A stretch of DNA of 13,805 nucleotides from Sphingomonadales bacterium. Lineage in GTDB: Bacteria > Pseudomonadota > Alphaproteobacteria > Sphingomonadales > Sphingomonadaceae. The position numbers and the translations under genes are program-made. Below are positions 7,666-13,805 of the stretch, piece by piece (position 1 is the first letter of the stretch; every line of letters starts with the position of its first letter). The stretch is from contig JAIVHR010000160.1 in NCBI GenBank assembly GCA_020200935.1, positions 1 to 13,805 on the forward strand, written 5' to 3'. The notes under the pieces are model-generated. The model was not told the DNA's origin, ran no database searches, and saw nothing but the letters and a program-made list of their open reading frames with translations.

Positions 7666-8439
7666 ATGCAGCTGCCATTTCTCTACGTGAAGATCTTCGG
7701 CGAGAGGAACACCGGGACGAATATCATCGCCCAGACGATTCGTCACAATTTCACCGTCGGTCTCTTGCGCGGGGAAGGAGGGGCGCTGTTTCAGTTGGGA
7801 CGTCTGATGGCCCCTTCCGTGCCGTCGAAGGAACGGCGCGCATTGAGAACGCATCTTCACGACATCGAAATGGCCCGCATCCGCGATTCCGATTTCGGCT
7901 GGAAGCATTCCGCGCCACCGATCGATGCGATCGCCAAGGCTGCGCATCGCGATCAGACTCTCTTTCTCGTCATTACCAAACATCCCTATTTCTGGCTCCG
8001 GTCTCTCCACCGTCGGCCCTACAGCTTCGTCCCGCCGCCGGAGAGCATCTCCGATTTTCTGCGGACGGAATTTCCGATCAGCCGATCGGACGAGCTCGAG
8101 GGCGACCATGCGCCCTCCCCCGTCCACATGTTTCGATCCAAGATCGCCGCCTATCGCCGCTTGAGCGAATTGCCCGTCGAAACCCTGTTTCTTCGCTATG
8201 AAGATTTTCTCACCGATTGGGACGGCTTCATGGGAAAAATGGCCGATCGGCTCTGGTCGCGGGATGACGCCTTCGCCCCGGTAGACGCCGACCCCAAGGG
8301 TTCGGCCGCCAAGCTCGCCGACTATCGCAAGAAATACGATCTGGAAAAGGTGCAAGAGCAGCTATCCGGTGAGGACCGGGCTTATGTCACCGAAATCCTG
8401 GGTGAGGAGAATTTCGCCTTCCTCGGCTACCGCCCCTGA
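7666..8439 (+). CDS. Sulfotransferase-like P-loop protein (GERNTGTN type)
   Basis: This is a 257-residue protein. VKIFGERNTGTNII (8-21) is a P-loop variant of the phosphosulfate-binding site found in sulfotransferase-like proteins of polysaccharide clusters. FLVITKHPYFWLRSLH (about 100-115) corresponds to the 3'-phosphate-binding segment, with Lys-His in place of the usual Arg-Asn/Asp. LFLRYEDFLTDW (about 177-188) is the typical RYEDL strand. No transmembrane or signal segment is seen. The start is fixed by AGGA (7654-7657), eight bases before the ATG, and by the P-loop position; the frame is open further upstream but shows no family features there. The 3' end overlaps the convergent next gene by 13 bases. 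Transfer of sulfate to a carbohydrate is plausible. The non-standard loop leaves room for another nucleotide-dependent role. Confidence 0.8.
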   Translation: MQLPFLYVKIFGERNTGTNIIAQTIRHNFTVGLLRGEGGALFQLGRLMAPSVPSKERRALRTHLHDIEMARIRDSDFGWKHSAPPIDAIAKAAHRDQTLFLVITKHPYFWLRSLHRRPYSFVPPPESISDFLRTEFPISRSDELEGDHAPSPVHMFRSKIAAYRRLSELPVETLFLRYEDFLTDWDGFMGKMADRLWSRDDAFAPVDADPKGSAAKLADYRKKYDLEKVQEQLSGEDRAYVTEILGEENFAFLGYRP

Positions 8440-9506
8440 GGCGCATCGGCCACCGCCCGATTCAGACAGGCACCGTCGGCGGAATAGACGACGTCGGTGC
8501 CGAACAGCGAATCCCCTGGCGCATAGCCCAGCTTGCGCAATTGCTGTTCGAGCTTGTTGGCGACCAATTGGCGATTGCGGTCATTCAAGTCGATTTCCGC
8601 CGGCGCCCCGTCTTCGAACTTGCCGTCCTGCGCCCGCCGCAGACGGGTATAGAATGGTCGCCATTTCTCCGGCCGAAACTCCTTGCGCGAGAGCAAGCCC
8701 TCGGCCTTTTCCCGAACCTCATCGGGAATGGTGAGCTGGTTGTCGCGACACACCGTCTCGATCGCCTCGCGAAATTCTGTCGGGCGCTGCAATATCAGCC
8801 ATTTCGCCGTTTGATAGAGCTCCACCTCGGTAGCGGTGATGCTGCGTTTGTGCTGTTGCTTGTCGCGCGGGATTTCGAGCTGCCGCCGCACGGCGGAAGG
8901 ATCGCAGCCGGTCACTCCGGCGAGAATATCCGCCAATGCCTCTCGATCGAGCTTGAACAGTTCGAACGGAACGATGTTCACGGTGCCGCCACAGCTTTGA
9001 CTGTAAACGTCGATCAGAGCGGCAAAATTCATCTCCGCAGTGTCGCTGCCGACATGCGGGCGCAATCGCGATTGCCCGAACCACTCGTCGTAGCCGAAGA
9101 GCGTCGAGGGTATCAGTCGCGTCAACCGGAAAAGATACTGGCTCCTCAGCCAACTGATCGGATGGCGAACGACAAAAAGGATGTCATAGGGGCCCAGAAC
9201 GGCGCGCAGGCGATCGCACGACATCTTCGGATCGAGAAACTTGAAGACGCTGAGATCCTCGTCGGAAAAGATCGGACGCGTGTTGTCGGCCTCGGCCTGC
9301 TCGATTGCCGCCTGGAACGCGGATCGCGCGTCCTCCTCCGACCACACCAGCGACGATGCCCGCGTGATCCGGTGGCCCGCCGCTGCGAGTGCGTCGTCTC
9401 CGGAATTCTTGCCGAGATAGGCAAGGCCGTCGAGCCGCGAAAAGAATTCGCGCTGCAGATAGGTGCTGGCCGCCTTGGCCATACCGACATGCACTAGCGG
9501 CCGCAT
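8427..9506 (-). CDS. Sulfotransferase-like protein (AKAAST P-loop)
   Basis: This is a 359-residue protein. HVGMAKAASTYLQREFF (6-22) sits where sulfotransferases have the phosphosulfate-binding loop, with K11 in the lysine position and Ala-Ala-Ser-Thr replacing the usual Thr-Gly-Thr-Ser. ILFVVRHPISWLRSQYLF (about 109-126) is a good 3'-phosphate-binding segment (Arg-His-Pro...Ser). The C-terminal third is charged and probably helical. The ATG at 9506 is chosen because GGGAGA precedes it by six bases; an in-frame GTG at 9521 is less likely. The gene is tail-to-tail with the previous sulfotransferase-like gene. It is the third and most divergent of the three such proteins in the block, and probably has its own acceptor specificity. 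Confidence 0.8.
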   Translation of the reverse strand: MRPLVHVGMAKAASTYLQREFFSRLDGLAYLGKNSGDDALAAAGHRITRASSLVWSEEDARSAFQAAIEQAEADNTRPIFSDEDLSVFKFLDPKMSCDRLRAVLGPYDILFVVRHPISWLRSQYLFRLTRLIPSTLFGYDEWFGQSRLRPHVGSDTAEMNFAALIDVYSQSCGGTVNIVPFELFKLDREALADILAGVTGCDPSAVRRQLEIPRDKQQHKRSITATEVELYQTAKWLILQRPTEFREAIETVCRDNQLTIPDEVREKAEGLLSRKEFRPEKWRPFYTRLRRAQDGKFEDGAPAEIDLNDRNRQLVANKLEQQLRKLGYAPGDSLFGTDVVYSADGACLNRAVADAPQGR

Positions 9507-9827
9507 CGTTTTCTCCCACACAAGGCAAATCGGAGATCGGCTTCCGACTCTTCCGACAAGACGGCCTCCATAGGCCGGTCTCGTGTCGAGGCAAGGGGCC
9601 TGCCGGCGTCGTTCCAGCTGATCGCCGAAGCCGCGGCTTGATCGACGCCGGACTGTCGTTCGTCGATTGGCCTAAAAGCGCGGTGCGATCGTCGACCGGC
9701 GCGCGACGGGGCTCGATCGTTGCGCTACCCACATGATCGGCGACGGACCCCAGCAAAAGAAGGGGCCGGGATGCCGAAACTAGCCTCCGGTGCAATCGGC
9801 CGGCGGCCAAGGTTCAGGAGACCGACA
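9507..9827. other. 321-base intergenic region between divergent genes
   Basis: This region separates the minus-strand sulfotransferase-like gene from the UrcA gene and should hold both promoters. The only structure seen is a perfect 6-base hairpin, CGGCCT/AGGCCG with a CCAT loop (9562-9577). No convincing short gene, RNA gene or promoter hexamer pair was recognised. Confidence 0.5.
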
Positions 9828-10142
9828 ATGAAGAAGCTCGTTTTCGCATGCGCGGCGGCCGTGATGGCTGTCTCGGCGACCACCCTCACCACCTCCCCCG
9901 CGCTGGCCGAGGCCAGCCAGGTCGAGATCGACACCGCCCCCTATAACCTCCGATCGCAAGCCGGCCGCGATGCGCTGGCCGGCCGGATCGCCAGCGCCGG
10001 CCGCGATGTCTGCGGCGACGCCACCCGCGAGATCAAGGCCAACCGCGCCTTCCAGGCCTGCCGCGATGCCGCGGTTTCCGACGGCATGGCGCAGCTCTCC
10101 GCGCTGTCGCGCGGCGGCGCGGTCCAGGTCGGCGCCGACTGA
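9828..10142 (+). CDS. UrcA-family secreted protein
   Basis: This 104-residue protein has a clear Sec signal peptide. It starts MKKLVFACAAAVMAVSA, and the likely cleavage is after ALA at residue 27. The mature part has the UrcA pattern: a VxxxxxxYNLRSQAGRDAL segment followed by RIxxAGRDVCG and a second cysteine in FQACRDAA (C62 and C78, probably disulfide-bonded). UrcA proteins are small periplasmic or exported proteins found mainly in sphingomonads and caulobacters, and their function is unknown. The start is set by CAGGAG (9815-9820), seven bases before the ATG. The gene stands alone and has a terminator-like hairpin downstream. Confidence 0.9.
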   Translation: MKKLVFACAAAVMAVSATTLTTSPALAEASQVEIDTAPYNLRSQAGRDALAGRIASAGRDVCGDATREIKANRAFQACRDAAVSDGMAQLSALSRGGAVQVGAD

Positions 10143-10189
10143 CCGACTTCCGGCCCTGCTCCCCTTGCCCCCGAAGGGCCGACGCGACG

Positions 10190-10220
10190 CCCCCGGCCTG
10201 CCCATGGTCCGGGGGTGTTT
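10190..10220 (+). terminator. Putative intrinsic terminator of the UrcA gene
   Basis: A 7-base perfect stem, CCCCCGG (10190-10196) with CCGGGGG (10209-10215), has a 12-base loop and is followed by TGTTT. It lies 47 bases after the UrcA stop codon. The T-run is short and interrupted, so efficiency is uncertain. Confidence 0.55.
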
Positions 10221-10252
10221 GCGTGTCTGCTGTAGGCCCCGGCTCTCTCCCG

Positions 10253-10382
10253 CCGTCATTGCGAGGAGCGCAGCGACGGGAGCGAAGCTGACCGAAGGTC
10301 AACCAATCCAGGCCAGTCGGTCGTGCAAGCGGCACCGTCTGAACTGGATTGCCGCGTCGCCTCCGGCTCCTCGCAATGACGG
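10253..10382. repeat. Palindromic dispersed-repeat element (REP/MITE-like)
   Basis: The outer ends are a perfect 16-base inverted repeat: CCGTCATTGCGAGGAG (10253-10268) and its complement (10367-10382). Inside, CAATCCAG (10304-10311) pairs with CTGGATTG (10344-10351). The left arm carries an extra hairpin, TGACC-GAA-GGTCA (10289-10301). This resembles the CGTCATTGCGAG...CAATCCAG intergenic elements seen many times in sphingomonad and other proteobacterial genomes. It lies between the convergent UrcA and LytTR genes, where it could also end transcription from both sides. No transposase is present. Confidence 0.75.
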
Positions 10383-10399
10383 AACTTGGAAACGCGTCG

Positions 10400-11137
10400 C
10401 TACCGCCCGGCGATCTTCTTGACCTTCTTGAGATAGGTGCGGCCGATGCGGATCTCGGTGCCGTCGGCCATCTCGGCGAACCAGCCGCCCTGGCCGTCAT
10501 GGCGCAGCTTGGCGATCAGCGCCCGGTTGAGGATCGAGGAACGGTGGACGCGGATGAATTTTTCCGGATCGAGCCGTTCCTCGAGCCTGGTGATCGTCTG
10601 GTGAAGCAGATAGCTGCGCGGGCCGACATGGAGCCGCATATAATCGCGCTCGGCCTCGATCCGGTCGATATCGTCCGAGCCGATGCGCACGACCTCGGAG
10701 CGGTGCGGCACCCAGAATTCCTCGGTCCAGGGCGAGTCTTCCTTCGCCTCGCCGGGCTCGGCCGGCTCGCGCACCTGTTGGGCGACTCGCGCCAACGCCT
10801 TTTCGAGCCGGTCCTGGGCGACCGGCTTCAGGAGATAATCGACCGCGGCGACGTCGAAGGCCTCGACCGCGAACTGATCGAAGGCGGTGACGAAGATGAT
10901 CGCCGGCTTGAGCGTCGCCTGTTCGAGCGCGCGCGCGACCTCGATGCCGTCCATCCCCGGCATCGCGATATCGAGCAGCAGCAATTCGGGCTGCAGCGCC
11001 TCGACCATCCTGAGCGCCGCCTCGCCGTCCTGCGCGGTGCCGATCAGATCGACATCGGCGATCCGCGAACAGAGGATCTGCATCCGCTCGATGGCCAAAG
11101 GCTCGTCGTCGACCAACAGGGTACGCAACGGTTTCAT
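10400..11137 (-). CDS. LytTR-family response regulator
   Basis: This is a 245-residue two-component response regulator. The receiver domain (about 1-115) starts with TLLVDDEPLA (acidic D10, D11, E12), has the phospho-acceptor D56 in LLLLDIAMPGMDG, and K104 in YLLKPV. After a linker, the LytTR DNA-binding domain (about 140-243) carries RIEAERDYMRLHV, KFIRVHRSSILNR and a C-terminal RIGRTYLKKVK segment. Such regulators bind direct repeats in promoters as dimers. The ATG at 11137 is placed by the receiver domain and by AGGA nine bases upstream. It follows the kinase gene by only 10 bases on the same strand, so the two form an operon and almost surely a cognate pair. The regulon is not evident from the window. 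Confidence 0.95.
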   Translation of the reverse strand: MKPLRTLLVDDEPLAIERMQILCSRIADVDLIGTAQDGEAALRMVEALQPELLLLDIAMPGMDGIEVARALEQATLKPAIIFVTAFDQFAVEAFDVAAVDYLLKPVAQDRLEKALARVAQQVREPAEPGEAKEDSPWTEEFWVPHRSEVVRIGSDDIDRIEAERDYMRLHVGPRSYLLHQTITRLEERLDPEKFIRVHRSSILNRALIAKLRHDGQGGWFAEMADGTEIRIGRTYLKKVKKIAGR

Positions 11138-11147
11138 CGGGATTTTC

Positions 11148-12287
11148 CTAGCAGCTTTCGCGGTTGATCGGCAGCACCAATTCGACCGCGAAGCCGCCTT
11201 CATCGCGCGGGCCCCAGGTGACGCTGCTCTCGTCGCCATAGCGCGCCTCGAGCCGCTCGCGGACATTGACGAGGCCGACGCCGGTGCCGCCCGGCGCGTC
11301 CCAGGCCAGCGGCTCGCCATCGTCGAAGACGCGCAGCACGAGCTTGCCGTCCTGCTCTTCGGCATGGATCGAGACGGTGACCGGCCGCCGCACCCGGCTG
11401 ACCCCGTATTTGATCGAATTCTCGACCAGCGGCTGGAGCAGCATCGCCGGCACGCAGGCCGATGCGAGCGGCCTGGGCACCTGGATGTCGATCTTCAGCC
11501 GTTCGGGGAAACGCACCATCTCGATGTCGAGATAGAGCTCCTGCAGGTGGATCTCCTCGGCCAGCGTCACATCGTCGGTCGGCTCGGCGGTGAGACTCGT
11601 GCGGAAGAAGGTCGAGAGGTTGATGATCATCTTCTCGGCTTCCTCGCGCCGGTCGCGCATGACCAGCGAGGAGAGCACGTTGAGCGTGTTGAACAGGAAA
11701 TGCGGATTGACCTGGTAACGCAGCGCGCGGAGCTGGGCGGTCTGGGCTTCCTGGGCGAAGATCGCGGCGCGGCGTTCGGCGCCGCGGACGATCTGCGCAT
11801 AGCCCAGCGCCATATAGAGCAGCGACCAGGCGATGACGACGAAATAGCGGCTCATCACGGATTCGGCGAACCATTTATACATGATCCAGGGATCGCGCGC
11901 GATCGACTCCGCCTGTTCCTCGCGCATCGCCGCCATCTCGGCCGAATCGAACAGATTCATCGGATCGACGACGTCGATGATGTAGAAATTGAAGCCGGCG
12001 ATCGCCGCGGCGACCGGCAAGGCGGCGGCGAAAGCGATCGGGATGCGCCATCTGAGCGCCAGCGCCGCGAAGCGTTCGAGGAACAGGAACAACAGATAGG
12101 TCGCGCCGATCGCGAAGGCGGTGACGATGATGCGATAGATCAGCAGCACCGTCTGCTCGTCGAACATGACCACCGAGCGCAGCGTGATGACGAGGAAGTA
12201 AAATCCCCACAATCCGGCGATCGAGATCAGTCCGAGCCGCGATCCGATCGATGCCGGCCGCCGGGAATCAGTCGTATATCCGTCCAT
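11148..12287 (-). CDS. LytS-type sensor histidine kinase
   Basis: This 379-residue membrane kinase has an N-terminal region with four hydrophobic helices at about 17-40, 46-71, 80-105 and 146-167. The loop at about 106-145, between helices 3 and 4, is the only sizeable extramembrane part and a candidate sensor. The cytoplasmic part is a His_kinase-type domain with YQVNPHFLFNTLN (191-203), phospho-acceptor H196. The ATPase has an N-box LLQPLVENSIKYG (283-295) and a glycine box GGTGVGLVNVRERL (333-346). It should phosphorylate the LytTR regulator encoded 10 bases downstream. The ATG at 12287 is favoured by AAGGCGG, just upstream. An in-frame ATG at 12338 would add 17 residues unlike a membrane-protein N-terminus. 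The signal sensed is unknown. Confidence 0.93.
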   Translation of the reverse strand: MDGYTTDSRRPASIGSRLGLISIAGLWGFYFLVITLRSVVMFDEQTVLLIYRIIVTAFAIGATYLLFLFLERFAALALRWRIPIAFAAALPVAAAIAGFNFYIIDVVDPMNLFDSAEMAAMREEQAESIARDPWIMYKWFAESVMSRYFVVIAWSLLYMALGYAQIVRGAERRAAIFAQEAQTAQLRALRYQVNPHFLFNTLNVLSSLVMRDRREEAEKMIINLSTFFRTSLTAEPTDDVTLAEEIHLQELYLDIEMVRFPERLKIDIQVPRPLASACVPAMLLQPLVENSIKYGVSRVRRPVTVSIHAEEQDGKLVLRVFDDGEPLAWDAPGGTGVGLVNVRERLEARYGDESSVTWGPRDEGGFAVELVLPINRESC

Positions 12288-12359
12288 GGGCCGCCTTCTA
12301 GCTGAAACATTCCCGTTCGTCTGCCAATCGCCGGGCATCCAGTCGAACCGCCATGACGG

Positions 12360-12617
12360 TTGGTCGACGGCACCTGCAGTCGGCGTTACCAGCGGCGGGC
12401 GAAGCCCCCCGAAAAGGAGCCCGAAAGGGAGAAGGCCGCGCAGACCGAAAAGGACAGGAAACGCGAGGATGAGGAACTCGAGGAAGGCCTCGAGGAAACC
12501 TTCCCGGCCTCCGATCCGCCGGCCAATACCCAGCCCGGCCACACCCAGCCGGTCCCGTCCTCGGGCGCTCCCGAGGAGAAAGGGCCCGACGAGAGAGAAC
12601 CGGACGACAAGGACTGA
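12360..12617 (+). CDS. Small acidic protein with FPASDPP motif, start uncertain
   Basis: The frame ending at TGA (12615-12617) encodes a highly charged peptide of up to 85 residues. Its core is REDEELEEGLEETFPASDP. This LEE.L.ETFPASDPP pattern is known from short hydrophilic proteins of unknown function in many alphaproteobacteria, so the reading frame is credible. The tail is proline- and acid-rich and probably disordered. No ATG or GTG opens the frame; the only candidate is TTG at 12360, with no good ribosome binding site, and the first dozen residues do not look like the rest. An ATG at 12353 lies in another frame, so a frameshift or a sequence error near the 5' end is possible. It is divergent from the kinase gene, with 72 bases between them. 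Confidence 0.55.
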   Translation: MVDGTCSRRYQRRAKPPEKEPEREKAAQTEKDRKREDEELEEGLEETFPASDPPANTQPGHTQPVPSSGAPEEKGPDEREPDDKD

Positions 12618-12748
12618 TGCCGCCCGCTCAGGGGACACGAATTTCCGGGTGATGCAATCCTTCAACACCTGGCCCTTATCCACATCAAAACATCCTTTCA
12701 GCTTGATGCGCCGCAACATTGGTGGTGCAGAATCGGCCTGCTCAGCGT

Positions 12749-12767
12749 GGTTAACGGTATGTAAACC
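12749..12767. promoter_or_regulatory. Imperfect inverted repeat, possible operator
   Basis: GGTTAAC (12749-12755) and GTAAACC (12761-12767) form a 7-base inverted repeat with one mismatch and a 5-base spacer, about 50 bases before the start at 12818. Its AT content stands out in this GC-rich gap (12618-12817). The binding protein is unknown. Confidence 0.3.
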
Positions 12768-12799
12768 GGGTCTCGCCACAATGGGCGGACGATCAACAA

Positions 12800-12815
12800 C
12801 GAACCGGGGGGTTCG
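12800..12815 (+). promoter_or_regulatory. Hairpin covering the ribosome binding site
   Basis: CGAACC (12800-12805), a GGGG loop (12806-12809) and GGTTCG (12810-12815) make a perfect 6-base stem-loop ending two bases before the ATG at 12818. The only Shine-Dalgarno-like sequence, the six-G run at 12806-12811, lies in the loop and the first pairs of the stem. The fold would limit or tune initiation. Confidence 0.5.
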
Positions 12816-12817
12816 CG

Positions 12818-13369
12818 ATGAGCAAGTCCGCAAAGACCAGCGACGGCACGATGGCCCTGACCGAGATGAAGGAATTCGCCACCTTCGCTCCGGCCACCCA
12901 ACGCTATGTCCGCCGCTCGCTCGATGTCGGGCTCGAACGCCGCGACGCGATCCGCCGCTGGTCGCGCGACGTCGTCGAGGCCGCCAGCATCAAGGCGCAA
13001 CAGCGCATTTACGCCCGGCTCGAGGAAATCCGCGCCTATATCCCCGACGATAGCGGGCTCGATTCGGTCGAACCCTTTTTCGGGCCGCTGATCACCGTCT
13101 CGGCCTTCGATCTCGGCCAGGACCGGTTGCCGCATTTCGCCGCCTATCGGTTCCTTTACGAGCGGCTGCTGGGACCTTTCATCCGGCCCTGGCTGCCCGG
13201 CGCCTTCTGCGCCGCCGCCGCCCTGCCGCATATCCATCCGGACCGGCGCAAGGAGCTGTTGCAATCGATCTCCGAAGCCGCCGCCACGGCGCCGGGCTGG
13301 TCGAGCCGGGCCCCGCAATTCTACCCCGATTGGGTCGAGAAGGTGCCCGAAAGCGCGCTTCCCAACTAG
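12818..13369 (+). CDS. Protein of unknown function, 183 residues
   Basis: This complete frame has an ATG, a purine-rich upstream site (six G residues, six bases before) and strong GC bias at third positions, so it is very likely a real gene. No family is recognised. The protein has no signal peptide or membrane segment. Residues about 14-75 look like a long amphipathic, charge-rich helical region (FATFAPATQRYVRRSLDVG, then RRWSRDVVEA). The middle has a globular-looking part with VEPFFGPLITVSAFDLG and aromatic/proline-rich PFIRPWLPG. It stands alone between two intergenic regions with inverted repeats (12749-12767 upstream; GGAATT/AATTCC at 13387-13411 downstream). A cytoplasmic protein is the only safe statement. 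Confidence 0.82.
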   Translation: MSKSAKTSDGTMALTEMKEFATFAPATQRYVRRSLDVGLERRDAIRRWSRDVVEAASIKAQQRIYARLEEIRAYIPDDSGLDSVEPFFGPLITVSAFDLGQDRLPHFAAYRFLYERLLGPFIRPWLPGAFCAAAALPHIHPDRRKELLQSISEAAATAPGWSSRAPQFYPDWVEKVPESALPN

Positions 13370-13438
13370 CTTATGGAAAAGCGTCCGGAATTCGTTTACA
13401 GTCTCAATTCCTGTTCAAAGAGTTGGGACGAGACTGAC

Positions 13439-13805
13439 ATGAAGAAATATTTGATCGCCGCCGGCTTCGCCGTTCTCGCCGCCGCACCCGCCAGCGCGGG
13501 CGGCATCGCCGTTTGCATGGGCTCCAACGAGGGCCGCGACGGCCTCACCGATTTCAACGCCTATACGATCGCCCAGTCGACCAGTGCCACGGTCACCGGC
13601 CGGGCGCTGAGGCAGGAGGCCGAGAACCGCTTCCGCTCGCAATATGAGTCGAACCAGCGGATTCGCTGCCGCGATTATGAGGGCGTCGGCCATTATGTCG
13701 TGGTGCGCGCCGCGCAGGGCCTCAACGGCCGCGTGCTTCAGCTGCTCGGCTTCGGCTTCGGCGACAGCCGCGAGGAAGCCCTGGCCGAAAGCCGCGAGCA
13801 GCTCG
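13439..13805 (+). CDS. Secreted protein of unknown function, 3' end outside window
   Basis: An ATG at 13439 opens a frame that stays open to the window edge (122 codons). The first 20 residues are a typical Sec signal peptide (MKKYLIAAGFAVLAAAPASA) with cleavage expected before Gly-Gly. The mature part contains at least two cysteines (IAVCMG and IRCRDYEG), which suggests a disulfide, and a C-terminal stretch FGFGDSREEALAES. No family is recognised. The ribosome binding site is weak (GGGACGAG, about seven bases upstream). It lies 69 bases after the previous gene, with a GGAATT/AATTCC inverted repeat (13387-13411) in between. Confidence 0.8.
   Translation, partial: MKKYLIAAGFAVLAAAPASAGGIAVCMGSNEGRDGLTDFNAYTIAQSTSATVTGRALRQEAENRFRSQYESNQRIRCRDYEGVGHYVVVRAAQGLNGRVLQLLGFGFGDSREEALAESREQL

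Noticed and set aside
8541..9497. Plus-strand open frame of 318 codons opposite the third sulfotransferase-like gene
   Set aside because: The minus strand has the P-loop-like and RHP...S segments plus a GGGAGA site before the ATG; the plus frame has none.
10887..12305. Plus-strand open frame of 472 codons
   Set aside because: It is antisense to the LytTR regulator and the kinase. The translation is arginine/aspartate-rich and repetitive, without motifs, as expected of a mirror frame.

Overview
The window is GC-rich and is almost certainly from an alphaproteobacterium, most likely a sphingomonad. The main reasons are a UrcA-family secreted protein, a LytS/LytTR two-component pair of the kind common in that order, a dispersed palindromic element with CCGTCATTGCGAGG ends, and a short acidic protein carrying the FPASDPP motif. 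This placement rests on recognition, not on a search.

Left part (280-3666): a large acidic RTX protein of 815 residues is followed by a TauD/TfdA-type Fe(II)/2-oxoglutarate dioxygenase. The RTX protein is built from three tandem copies of the same unit: a beta-type domain, a nonapeptide calcium-binding array, and a cap. It has no N-terminal signal peptide, so type I secretion is expected, but no secretion genes are in the window.

Middle part (3853-9506): an accessory block of six modification enzymes. In order these are a sulfotransferase-like protein (+), a class I methyltransferase whose start overlaps its stop (+), an FkbM-type methyltransferase (+), a GT-D fold (DUF1792-type) glycosyltransferase (-), a second sulfotransferase-like protein (+), and a third (-). 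Gene orientation alternates. One head-to-head pair shares a 221-base control region, and one tail-to-tail pair overlaps by 13 bases. The set looks like a toolkit that decorates a surface glycan or a secreted glycoprotein. Whether the adjacent RTX protein is its substrate is an open and testable idea.

Right part (9828-13805): ordinary chromosomal genes. They are a UrcA-family protein with its own terminator, a palindromic repeat element, a LytTR response regulator and its LytS-type kinase on the minus strand, a small acidic protein of uncertain start, a 183-residue protein of unknown function with a hairpin over its ribosome binding site, and the 5' part of a secreted protein cut by the window edge.

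No rRNA, tRNA, CRISPR array, transposase, integrase or replication origin was seen.
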